The position numbers were made by a program, and so were the translations under genes. Positions 6,904 through 13,687 of a DNA stretch of 13,712 nucleotides are shown here, in pieces. Within the stretch, counting starts at the first letter, position 1, and each line of letters opens with the position of its first letter. The DNA is from JANWXR01 sp033577755 (GTDB lineage: Bacteria; Chloroflexota; Anaerolineae; Anaerolineales; UBA6663). Location of the stretch: the NCBI GenBank assembly GCA_033577755.1, contig JAVQXV010000081.1, forward strand, positions 1-13,712, given 5' to 3'. The notes under the pieces were generated by a model. It did no database searches and was not told the DNA's origin. It was given only the letters and a program-made list of their open reading frames with translations.

Positions 6904-7926
6904 TCAGCGAAAAGCCCGCAGAAAGGCAACGGCGTTCTCGCCGAGCGTATCCAGCCGATAGCCGCCCTCCTGCACGATCAGCGTCGGCAGCGCCAGCGCC
7001 GCAATCCGCTCGCCGATGGCGCGAAATCCGGCAGCGGTTACCGCAAAGCCGGCCAGCGAAGCCGGGTCGCCTTGCGCGATGTCCAGCCCCAGCGAGACGA
7101 TGAGATAACGCGGCGCGTAGTCGCGGATGGCGGCCAACGCCTGATCGAGCGCTGCCAGGTACTCGGCATCGCCCGTGCCCTGCGGCAGCGGCAGGTTCAG
7201 GTTGAAGCCCGCGCCCGGCCCTTCGCCGCGCTCCTCCGCCCCTCCCCAGAAGAACGGGTACTCGATATCGGGGTGAGCGTGCAGCGAGACAAAGAAAACG
7301 GTCGGGTCGGCATAGAAGATTTCCTGCGTGCCGTTGCCGTGATGATAGTCCACGTCCAAAATGGCGACGCGAGTCGGCTGGCCCTGTTGCAGGTAACGGG
7401 CAGCAACGGCGGCGTTGTTCAGGTAGCAAAAGCCGCCGATTTGATCGGCCAGGGCGTGATGGCCGGGCGGGCGGCAGAGCGCGTAGGCGGCGCGTTCGCC
7501 GGCAAGCACGGCGTCGGCGGCACTGAGCGCACATTGGGCAGACCAGTAAGCGGCCTCCCAGGTCCCTTCAAGGAACGGCGCTTCGATATCGAAGGCGTAG
7601 TAACCAATCTGCGCCCACGGATGCGGCGAGCGGCGGCGCATACTGCGGGTTGCGAAAGTATCGGCCTGAAAGAAAGCGGTAGCCGGGCGCAGGCCCCGGC
7701 CGGCAGGATAAATCGTCTGGAGGAATTCGAGCAGGCCGGGAGTGTGCACGGCCAGAAGCGGCGCCTGACCATGGTCGGCAGGCTCGGCCCAAGCAGTGAA
7801 GCCCTCCCTCAGCAACGCTGCGCGAATGCGCTCGGCCCGTGCCGGGATTTCCGGATAAGGCTCGTCGTGAAAGCGTATCGGCTCGGTCGCATGGCGATGG
7901 TGGCGTTCGGAAAAGAAGAGGCGCAT
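6904..7926 (-). CDS. Acetylpolyamine amidohydrolase / class II HDAC-family deacetylase
   Basis: 340 residues, the usual length of bacterial acetylpolyamine amidohydrolases, which remove acetyl groups from polyamines (related family members act on acetyl-lysine) using a zinc ion. The tandem histidines are His156-His157 in RPPGHHAL. The metal ligands are Asp193 and His195 in DVDYHHGNGTQ and Asp282 in SLGLDIAQGDP. The transition-state tyrosine is Tyr323 in QEGGYRLD. The SLGLD...GDP form, without the histidine of eukaryotic HDACs, is typical of the acetylpolyamine subgroup. All key residues are intact and no signal peptide is seen, so it acts in the cytosol. A good Shine-Dalgarno (TAGGAG, 7936-7941 on the minus strand) lies 9 bases before the ATG. 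It is divergent from the receiver protein, and the GT4 gene follows 261 bp downstream. No polyamine genes are nearby. Confidence 0.9.
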   Translation of the reverse strand: MRLFFSERHHRHATEPIRFHDEPYPEIPARAERIRAALLREGFTAWAEPADHGQAPLLAVHTPGLLEFLQTIYPAGRGLRPATAFFQADTFATRSMRRRSPHPWAQIGYYAFDIEAPFLEGTWEAAYWSAQCALSAADAVLAGERAAYALCRPPGHHALADQIGGFCYLNNAAVAARYLQQGQPTRVAILDVDYHHGNGTQEIFYADPTVFFVSLHAHPDIEYPFFWGGAEERGEGPGAGFNLNLPLPQGTGDAEYLAALDQALAAIRDYAPRYLIVSLGLDIAQGDPASLAGFAVTAAGFRAIGERIAALALPTLIVQEGGYRLDTLGENAVAFLRAFR

Positions 7927-8009
7927 AGAAGGACGCTCCTACCCGGGAGGGAAGATAGACCGGAGCAACGGGTAGTTCCAGGGCGGGATGGTGAGTCCGA
8001 CGCGAACAG

Positions 8010-8015
8010 TATACA
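8010..8015 (+). promoter_or_regulatory. Possible -10 box (TATACA) for the receiver-domain gene
   Basis: TATACA lies 32 bases before the GTG at 8048, within the 121-bp divergent gap. No recognisable -35 is found at the expected spacing. Its position supports the GTG start over the in-frame ATG at 7988, which lies upstream of this box. Confidence 0.3.
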
Positions 8016-8047
8016 CTCACCTGGAGTTAACCCTGAATGGTGGAACC

Positions 8048-8464
8048 GTGGACTCTGCGGACGCGATTCGTGTGCTTCTCGTAGATGACCAGGCGGTTAT
8101 TCGTCAGGCCGTCGGCTCGTGGCTGGGCGCCGAACCGGATATGAACATTGTCGGCGAGGCGGAAGATGGCGAGTCGGCGCTGCAACTGGTGACACAGCTC
8201 CAGCCTGATATCGTGCTGATGGACATTGACATGCCGCGCCTGGACGGCCTGGCGGCGACCAGCGCACTGCAGGCCGCAGCCCCACAGAGCGCCGTCGTCA
8301 TTCTCAGCCTGTACGACGACGACTTCTTACAAAGTCGCGCCCGGGAAGCCGGCGCAGCTGCCTTCGTCTCCAAGCACCAAGCCCTCGATGAGCTGGCGGC
8401 GGTGATCCGAAAAGTCGCGCGACCGCGAGCGGACACCGTACCCGCAGACAGGGCGGCTGGATAG
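8048..8464 (+). CDS. Stand-alone receiver-domain response regulator
   Basis: 138 residues from GTG 8048. It is a single receiver (REC) domain of NarL/LytR-like sequence. The acidic pocket is Asp13-Asp14 in RVLLVDDQ, the phospho-acceptor is Asp59 in IVLMDIDMPRLDG, the switch residue is Ser87 in VVILSLYDDD, and the conserved lysine is Lys109 in AFVSKHQ. All are intact, so it should be phosphorylatable. After the receiver only a short charged linker remains. No LuxR-type helix-turn-helix follows, and no HTH remnant was seen in the bases after the stop. It is either a CheY/Spo0F-like relay or a regulator that lost its output domain. Codons between the ATG at 7988 and this GTG look non-coding, so the GTG is chosen. 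The nearest kinase is in the rpoN operon downstream; pairing is possible but unproven. Confidence 0.82.
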   Translation: MDSADAIRVLLVDDQAVIRQAVGSWLGAEPDMNIVGEAEDGESALQLVTQLQPDIVLMDIDMPRLDGLAATSALQAAAPQSAVVILSLYDDDFLQSRAREAGAAAFVSKHQALDELAAVIRKVARPRADTVPADRAAG

Positions 8465-8524
8465 TAGTCGCCATCCATAGCAGGATGACCGGCGTGCATT
8501 GGCCTGGCTTTTCTTCAAGTGGTT

Positions 8525-8532
8525 GCCCTGTT
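8525..8532 (+). repeat. Left target-site duplication of the MITE-like element
   Basis: GCCCTGTT immediately abuts the left inverted repeat and matches TCCCTGTT at 8631-8638 at 7 of 8 positions. Confidence 0.6.
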
Positions 8533-8630
8533 GTGTGCACGCAAAACATGTCAGCCGCACCCTGAGCGGACGCTGAGCGAAGCGGCAGTCGAAGGGGCGG
8601 CCTGTTCCCTGACAACCTTTGCGTGCACAC
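8533..8630. mobile_element. 98-bp MITE-like non-autonomous element
   Basis: A perfect 13-bp inverted repeat forms the ends: GTGTGCACGCAAA at 8533-8545 and its complement at 8618-8630. The match continues inward after a 3-base mismatch with TGTCAG (8549-8554 against 8609-8614), giving about 19 of 22 matching positions. Directly flanking it are 8-bp repeats GCCCTGTT (8525-8532) and TCCCTGTT (8631-8638), 7 of 8 identical, as expected of a target-site duplication. No transposase is encoded, so it would need one in trans. The core (about 8560-8597) resembles the TGAGCG...AGTCGAAGGG palindromes dispersed in many bacterial genomes. The parent transposon family cannot be named from the ends alone. 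Confidence 0.72.
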
Positions 8631-8638
8631 TCCCTGTT
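8631..8638 (+). repeat. Right target-site duplication of the MITE-like element
   Basis: TCCCTGTT immediately abuts the right inverted repeat; see the partner at 8525-8532. Confidence 0.6.
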
Positions 8639-8731
8639 TGGGCTTTCGTTGTAACCCCTCGGTGCAAGGCTGCCGGCACCATCATCGGCATCGCCTATCA
8701 TAATTATGACAATAAATGCGCCAAAAAAACG

Positions 8732-8796
8732 CACCACAGAGAGTAGAGACCGCAGAGCTCTTCCTTGAACTCCGCGTGCTCTGCGACTCGGCGGTG
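8732..8796. repeat. Degenerate 'CACCACAGAG' palindromic repeat
   Basis: The left arm 8732-8760 (starting CACCACAGAG) and right arm 8767-8796 (ending CTCGGCGGTG) are complementary at roughly 21 of 30 positions with one gap, around a 6-base loop. The sequence looks like a decayed copy of the CCACAGAG/CTCTGTGG dispersed repeats common between genes in Chloroflexota and some other phyla. A related half appears near 6850-6876. Confidence 0.55.
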
Positions 8797-9011
8797 AAAC
8801 ATCCTCAATGGCCGTCGCGACGCTGGGGCGACGTTGTCGAATGACAGCAACGGCACAATCGAGATGGCAGCAGCTACCGTCATCGGTGGCGTGCCGTAAG
8901 CGCTCTTAGCGCATCGGGCATCCTCCCGGCAGGCGATGAGCCGGCTGCTTTCCCCGTCCCCTTGCGAGTCGGTGGTCAGAGGCACCGGCTACCGGTTTGG
9001 CTTTCCCCGCC

Positions 9012-9027
9012 TGGCACGATACTTGCA
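9012..9027 (+). promoter_or_regulatory. Sigma-54 (-24/-12) promoter of rpoN
   Basis: TGGCACGATACTTGCA matches the sigma-54 consensus TGGCACG-N4-TTGCA at every defined base, with the invariant GG (9013-9014) and GC (9025-9026) separated by exactly 10 bases. Transcription would start near 9038, 44 bases before the rpoN ATG. It lies outside any supported gene and directly upstream of the sigma-54 gene itself, so it predicts autoregulation. Confidence 0.85.
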
Positions 9028-9033
9028 TCAGCG

Positions 9034-9062
9034 TTGACCGACATCCTAACCGAGTCTATACT
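9034..9062 (+). promoter_or_regulatory. Sigma-70-type promoter of rpoN, overlapping the sigma-54 start site
   Basis: TTGACC (9034-9039) and TATACT (9057-9062) each match the -35 and -10 consensus at 5 of 6 bases, with the ideal 17-base spacer. The start would be near 9069, 13 bases before the rpoN ATG. The predicted sigma-54 start (about 9038) falls inside this -35 box, so the two polymerase forms could not bind together. Confidence 0.7.
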
Positions 9063-9081
9063 CACGGCTGACCGTTCAGGC

Positions 9082-10533
9082 ATGATGCTCAGTCACCGCG
9101 CCTTCCACGAACTTCGTCCGCAGACCACCGCTCATCTGGCTCAAACTATGACCTTTCTCCACATGTCCACGACGGAGCTGGAGGCGGCCCTGCGCAACGA
9201 ACTCAACAAAAACCCGGCTCTCGAGCTGGTCGAAGAGCTGCGCTGCCCGCAGTGCAACAAGCGGCTCACCCGCTTGCCCTGCCCCACCTGCGCCGCGCCG
9301 CGCGAGGATGACCTGCCCGTCGTTTTCCTCTCGCCCCGCCAGCCCAGCGGCGGGCGGAACGCCTCGGATGGCGAAGAACGCGATAACGACGTGGAGGCCC
9401 GCCAACAGGAGCGGCTGGACGAGCATTTGCTGCGGCAGATTGCGCCGATGCTCGAGCCGCACGAGCGGCCGATCGCCGCTTACCTGCTGGCCCGGCTGGA
9501 TGAAGACGGCTTCTTCGACGAGCCGCTGGCCGAGGCCGCCGCTTACCTGTGCGTGCCGCCGGCCGCCGTCGAGCGCGTGCTCGGCCTGATTCAGCGCGCC
9601 GACCCGCCCGGCGTGGGCGCGCGCACCCGGCAGGAGTCGCTGCTCATCCAGCTCGACTCGTTGGTGGAAGCTGAAGCTTGCCCTGTCGAGCTGGCGACAT
9701 TCGCCCGGCAAATCATTGAGCATCACCTGGACGCGCTGGCGCGGCAAGATTACGCACGGCTGGCGCGCACCCTGCGCATTCCGCCGGCGCTCGCCACGCA
9801 GGCTGCGCAATTCATCCAGCGCAACCTGACGCCCTACCCGGCCCGCGCCTTCTGGGGCGAAGGCAAACTCCCGCACGACGACGTAGCCGGCTATCGTGAA
9901 CCCGACATCACCATCTCGCAGATGCGGCACAGCAAAGCCCTCATGGTGGAGATTAGCACACCGCTCTCCGGCTGGCTGCGCGTCAACCCACAATTCAAGG
10001 CGGCACTACAGGAGAACACCGCCTTCGCCGGCGACGAAGAGCGCGAGAAGTGGGCGCAGGCTGTGGAGCGCGCAGCCCTGATTACCAAGTGCCTGCAACA
10101 GCGCAATCACACCTTGCGCCGGTTGATGGAGGTGATCGCCACCGAACAGCGCGATTTCATCCTGGGCGGGGACGGCGATCTGCGCCCGCTCACCCGCTCG
10201 CGCGTCGCGCGCGCCCTCGGCGTTCACGAGTCAACCATCTCGCGGGCGGTGGCAGGCAAATCCATCGCCCTGCCCAGCGGTCGCATCGTGCCGCTGGCCA
10301 AGTTCTTCGACCGCAGCCTCTCCGTGCGCGACCAGGTGCGCCGCATCATCGAAGCGGAGACGCACCCGCTGACCGACGACGAAATCGCCGCCCGCCTGGC
10401 GGAGGAAGGCGTCCACGTGGCGCGGCGCACGGTGGCGAAGTACCGCAACATGCTCGGCATCCTTCCTGCGCACCTGCGCGGCACCGCCCGAACACGAGCC
10501 GCAGCCCCGGCGCCGGTGACCGCCTATGCCTGA
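9082..10533 (+). CDS. rpoN: RNA polymerase sigma-54 factor with zinc-knuckle insertion
   Basis: 483 residues, normal length. Region I (about 8-50) has the Leu/Gln-rich activator-sensing sequence (QTTAHLAQTMTFLHMSTTEL, ending NKNPALELVEE). Where the usual acidic Region II would be, there is C55-PQ-C58 and C67-PT-C70, a likely zinc knuckle. The core-binding domain follows (AAYLLARLDEDGFF, then IQRADPPGVGAR). The -12-binding helix-turn-helix is at about 374-401 (RVARALGVHESTISRAVAGK), and the RpoN box ARRTVAKYR that reads the -24 element is at 447-455. All DNA-contact motifs are intact. ATG 9082 (or 9085) is chosen because the longer frame from 8962 would run through both promoters; only a weak AGG precedes it. 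The stop overlaps the kinase start (TGATG). Sigma-54 directs transcription only with an AAA+ activator, and one is encoded two genes downstream. Confidence 0.95.
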   Translation: MMLSHRAFHELRPQTTAHLAQTMTFLHMSTTELEAALRNELNKNPALELVEELRCPQCNKRLTRLPCPTCAAPREDDLPVVFLSPRQPSGGRNASDGEERDNDVEARQQERLDEHLLRQIAPMLEPHERPIAAYLLARLDEDGFFDEPLAEAAAYLCVPPAAVERVLGLIQRADPPGVGARTRQESLLIQLDSLVEAEACPVELATFARQIIEHHLDALARQDYARLARTLRIPPALATQAAQFIQRNLTPYPARAFWGEGKLPHDDVAGYREPDITISQMRHSKALMVEISTPLSGWLRVNPQFKAALQENTAFAGDEEREKWAQAVERAALITKCLQQRNHTLRRLMEVIATEQRDFILGGDGDLRPLTRSRVARALGVHESTISRAVAGKSIALPSGRIVPLAKFFDRSLSVRDQVRRIIEAETHPLTDDEIAARLAEEGVHVARRTVAKYRNMLGILPAHLRGTARTRAAAPAPVTAYA

Positions 10534-12533
10534 TGAGTTCCGCTCCCTTGAGGACTGCGCCGCTTAACTCGCTGCGCACGCTCTTTCCGCCGCGCAATTA
10601 CGCCACGCGCTTTCAGCACGTCATCGAGCAGATGCCAAGCGCGGTCTGGGTGGTCGTGCCGCGCACCGGTCAACTCGTCACCATCAACAGCCGCACCACT
10701 GCCCTCACCGGCTGGACGCGCGAAGAACTGCTCAAATGCGCGCTGGCCGAGTTCATCCTCTCGCCCGAAGCGCTTCAGGCGTTCCACGCCCTGCAACCGG
10801 GCAATGTCCGCCAACTGCTGGCCGTGCCCGTGCTCACTCACGGTGACCGGCCGCTGCCGATGGATATCCGCATCTCGGCCTTCGACGACGGCGGCGAAGT
10901 CCTGGTGCTGGCGCAGGCTACGCCCACGGAGGCGCGCCAGGCGCAGGAGCTGGAAAAGGCCCGCCATGAGCATCTCATCCGGCACCTGAATCTGGTGTTG
11001 GAACTGTTCGACGCGCCGACCGCCGAGACGCTGCCGCCGGCGCTGGAGCGCGTAGCCGCTGCCTTCAGCGCCGATGCCGCCGGCCTGTACCGAACCCTGC
11101 CGGAAAGCGGCGAACTCCGGTTGGAGCTCCGCCACAACCTGCCACGCCAGGTTCCACTCAGCCTGCGGGCGGAGCAGGCCGGCCCGCTCAAATCCCCGCT
11201 GACCTGGAACAGCACGCAACGCGCTGACAACCCATTGGCCCAGGCGTTTCGCGCCGCCGGCTGGGCGCACCTCATCGCTCAGCCGCTGGGCAAAGCGCCG
11301 ACGCCGATGGGCGTGCTGTTCCTCGCCTATCAGGTGGGCAGCCCGCCGCCTCTTGCTGCCGCGCCCTATCTCGAAGTGGCTGCCTGCCACTTCACGCAGC
11401 TCATCCGCCAGGTAGCGCGGCACGCGCGCCTGCTCGACGCACAACGGCTGACCTACGTCCTTACCAACCAGCTCTCGGCTCTTCAAAGCCAGGTGAGCGA
11501 AGGCATCTTATTCGTCAATGCTTCCGGCGCAGTGGACGAACTCAATCCGGCAGCTGCCCGGATGCTCGGCTATCGCCCGGAAGACGTGATCGGCCTGAAG
11601 GTGGAGGATGTGCTTTCCCCCGACGAGACGCTGGCACGTGTGCTACAGGCCGCCCTCAACAACCCGACCATGCCCGGCGAGAAGGAGGGCGAAGTGCACC
11701 GACGCAACGGCGAGGCCCTGCCGGTGATGCTGCGCGTCCGGCCGTTGCCTCCGCCGGCGGGCGGCTGCGTCGTGGTGCTGAGCGACCTCTCGCAATTGCG
11801 CGCCGAAGAGCTGAAACGCGAACAACTCGACCATCTGGCCTACATCGGCCAATCCACCGCCGCCTTTGCGCACGAAGTACGTGCACCGCTCAACAACATC
11901 TCGATGGGGGTACAGTTCATCGCCTCTCGACTGAGCGAGGATGACCCGCTGCAACCGTCGCTCGCCAAGATACAGGCCGAGGCGACGCGCCTCTCCGAGC
12001 TGATGAACAACATGCTGGCCTGGACCAAGCCCATCGAGCCGAAGCTCCGGCTCACCGACCTGCGCCCGATGCTCGAACGGCTGCTGAGCCGCTGGAGCGC
12101 CAAACTCCAGCAGCGCAACATCATCCGCGCCCTGCATGTCCCCACCGAATGCCCGCTCGTGCTGGCCGATGCCGGCCTGCTGGAGCGCGTGTTCGTCAAC
12201 CTGATCGAGAACGCCATCCAGGCCATGCCCACCGGCGGGCATCTCACCATTAGCCTGCAGGCCGCCGACCGCGGGCCGCAGGGCGCGTTCCTCGACATCA
12301 AAGTGGCGGACTCGGGCAACGGCATCCCCGAGGAGCATCGCAAGCGTATCTTCGACCCGTACTTCACCACGCGCGCCGACGGCACCGGCCTCGGCCTGGC
12401 CATCTGCAAGCGCATCGTCACCGTGCATCGCGGCGCCATCAGCGTCGAGAGTTTTCCGGGAACCGGTACCATCTTCACCGTCACTCTGCCGGCGCTGCCG
12501 CCGCTTTTATCGCCTACGGAGGCTAACGGGTGA
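10533..12533 (+). CDS. Cytosolic PAS-GAF-PAS sensor histidine kinase, NtrB/AtoS-like
   Basis: 666 residues from the ATG that shares its A with the rpoN stop (TGATG), implying translational coupling. Domains: PAS (about 28-115, VIEQMPSAVWVVV), a GAF-like region (about 150-300), a second PAS (about 315-420, GILFVNASGAVDELN), then the kinase core. The phospho-acceptor is His447 in FAHEVRAPLNN, the NtrB/HisKA type that pairs with sigma-54 activators. ATP-binding motifs are the N box around Asn556 and Asn560 (FVNLIENAIQAM), G1 at Asp593 (DSGNGIP), the F box (IFDPYFTT) and G2 at Gly617 (GTGLGLA). No membrane segment or signal peptide is seen, so it senses an intracellular cue through PAS or GAF. 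There are no cysteine or haem-ligand motifs obvious enough to name the signal. It very likely phosphorylates the activator encoded next. Confidence 0.92.
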   Translation: MSSAPLRTAPLNSLRTLFPPRNYATRFQHVIEQMPSAVWVVVPRTGQLVTINSRTTALTGWTREELLKCALAEFILSPEALQAFHALQPGNVRQLLAVPVLTHGDRPLPMDIRISAFDDGGEVLVLAQATPTEARQAQELEKARHEHLIRHLNLVLELFDAPTAETLPPALERVAAAFSADAAGLYRTLPESGELRLELRHNLPRQVPLSLRAEQAGPLKSPLTWNSTQRADNPLAQAFRAAGWAHLIAQPLGKAPTPMGVLFLAYQVGSPPPLAAAPYLEVAACHFTQLIRQVARHARLLDAQRLTYVLTNQLSALQSQVSEGILFVNASGAVDELNPAAARMLGYRPEDVIGLKVEDVLSPDETLARVLQAALNNPTMPGEKEGEVHRRNGEALPVMLRVRPLPPPAGGCVVVLSDLSQLRAEELKREQLDHLAYIGQSTAAFAHEVRAPLNNISMGVQFIASRLSEDDPLQPSLAKIQAEATRLSELMNNMLAWTKPIEPKLRLTDLRPMLERLLSRWSAKLQQRNIIRALHVPTECPLVLADAGLLERVFVNLIENAIQAMPTGGHLTISLQAADRGPQGAFLDIKVADSGNGIPEEHRKRIFDPYFTTRADGTGLGLAICKRIVTVHRGAISVESFPGTGTIFTVTLPALPPLLSPTEANG

Positions 12534-13687
12534 ACGCAACGGTCTTGGTTGTTGACGACGACGAAACCGCCCTGAGCTTTCTCGGCCCGCTGCTGCGCGA
12601 CAACGGCTACGAAGTGCGCGAGGCGACCACACTGGCTGCTGCCCATGAGCACGTCAGCCGGGGCGAGGCCGACATCATCGTGCTCGACGTGCAACTGCCG
12701 GACGGCTACGGCCCCAACCTGCTCGAACGCATCCAGCGCGAGAACCTGCGCATCCCCACCATCCTGCTCACCGGCTACGGCGACATCGAGACGGCGGTGG
12801 AAGCGATGAAGCTCGGCGCGCAGGACTTCATCCAGAAGCCGGTGGAGATCAAGCGGCTGCGCCAGGCGCTGGACCGCGCGGCGGAGGCCGTGGCCATGCG
12901 CCGCGAGCTGGAACACTTGCGCCAGAGCCGCAACCCGCTGGAGAACTGGGTCTTCGGCGAGACGGCGGTGATGAAGAAGCTGATGAGCGACCTGGCGCGC
13001 GTCGCCCCGTCCAACGTCACCGTGCTGCTGACCGGCGAGAGCGGCACGGGCAAGGAGGTGATGGCGCAGACCATCCACAAGATGTCGCCGCGCGCGAACA
13101 AACCCTGGGTCGCCGTCAACTGCGCCAACTTCAGCGACACGCTGCTCGAATCCGAGCTGTTCGGTTACGAGGCCGGCGCTTTCACCGGCGCGCAGAAGAA
13201 GAAGGATGGCCTGTTCGTCACCGCCGACACCGGCACGCTGTTCCTCGACGAAATCTCGACGATGAAGCTAGACCTGCAGGCCAAGCTGCTGCGCGTGCTG
13301 GAGGAGAAGAGCATCCGGCGGCTGGGCGGGACGACCGAGACGAAGGTGGACGTGCGCATCATCGCCGCCACCAACCGCGACCTGTACGAGATGGTGCAGG
13401 CCGGCCAGTTCCGGCAAGACCTGTATCACCGGCTGGACGTGGTGCAGCTGCGCCTGCCGCCGCTGCGCGAGCGCGCCGAGGACATCCCCGCGCTGGTGGG
13501 GTTCTTCATCCAGCGCTACAACCGCGAGCTGGGCCGCAACGTGCAGGGCGTCTCCCCCGCCGCGATGCAACTGCTCAAGGCCTACCCCTGGCCCGGCAAC
13601 ATCCGCCAGCTGCGCAACGCCGTCGAGCGCGCTGTCCTCTTCGCCGACGGCGACCTATTGGACGTAGGGCACTTTGCGCTGACATAG
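12530..13687 (+). CDS. NtrC-family sigma-54 activator lacking the DNA-binding domain
   Basis: 385 residues. The receiver domain (1-120) carries Asp9-Asp11, phospho-acceptor Asp53, Thr81 and Lys103. The AAA+ domain follows: Walker A GESGTGKE with Lys175, the sigma-54-contacting GAFTGA loop at 216-221, Walker B LFLDEI with Asp240-Glu241, and likely arginine fingers in FRQDLYHRL (295-302). After the AAA+ lid motif PWPGNIRQLRNAVERAVL the protein stops at HFALT, so the C-terminal Fis-type helix-turn-helix of NtrC (about 60-80 more residues) is missing. GTG 12530 overlaps the kinase stop by four bases (GTGA), and a strong GGAGG (12518-12522) lies 7 bases upstream. Like FlgR of Helicobacter and the chlamydial AtoC/CtcC, it may activate from solution. 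Only 25 bases follow in the window. A frameshift cannot be excluded, but neither other forward frame resembles a Fis domain there. Confidence 0.92.
   Translation: MNATVLVVDDDETALSFLGPLLRDNGYEVREATTLAAAHEHVSRGEADIIVLDVQLPDGYGPNLLERIQRENLRIPTILLTGYGDIETAVEAMKLGAQDFIQKPVEIKRLRQALDRAAEAVAMRRELEHLRQSRNPLENWVFGETAVMKKLMSDLARVAPSNVTVLLTGESGTGKEVMAQTIHKMSPRANKPWVAVNCANFSDTLLESELFGYEAGAFTGAQKKKDGLFVTADTGTLFLDEISTMKLDLQAKLLRVLEEKSIRRLGGTTETKVDVRIIAATNRDLYEMVQAGQFRQDLYHRLDVVQLRLPPLRERAEDIPALVGFFIQRYNRELGRNVQGVSPAAMQLLKAYPWPGNIRQLRNAVERAVLFADGDLLDVGHFALT

Larger units (their letters stand above)
8465..9081. other. Gene-free 617-bp region upstream of rpoN
   Basis: No convincing coding frame is present; the open frames here run through the mobile element or the promoter. 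Contents in order: a MITE-like element with target duplication (8525-8638), an AT-rich 10-bp palindrome CATAATTATG (8699-8708), a degenerate palindromic repeat (8732-8796), small inverted repeats GCGCT-CTT-AGCGC (8900-8912) and ACCGG-CTA-CCGGT (8984-8996), then overlapping sigma-54 and sigma-70 promoters (9012-9062). Confidence 0.75.

Noticed and set aside
7072..8088. Long plus-strand frame antisense to the deacetylase
   Set aside because: It is a shadow of the deacetylase gene, which has all catalytic motifs and a good ribosome-binding site.
8519..8746. 75-codon open frame between the receiver gene and rpoN
   Set aside because: It runs through the MITE-like element and a dispersed repeat, with no ribosome-binding site and no protein-like composition.
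8962..9081. Longer rpoN start at 8962
   Set aside because: The added 40 residues would be encoded by both promoter boxes and do not resemble a sigma-54 N-terminus; Region I begins properly after ATG 9082.
9753..9769. TGGCGCGCACCCTGCGC in rpoN as a sigma-54 promoter
   Set aside because: Spacing fits but several consensus bases are wrong and it lies within a conserved coding segment of a GC-rich gene.
10050..10532. Long N-terminal extension of the histidine kinase inside rpoN
   Set aside because: It is an out-of-frame Arg/Pro/Gly-rich read-through of rpoN; the TGATG start at 10533 is the natural one.
11632..11647. Second sigma-54-like site TGGCACGTGTGCTACA in the kinase gene
   Set aside because: The -24 half is good but there is no GC at the required 10-base spacing, and it is inside conserved coding sequence.
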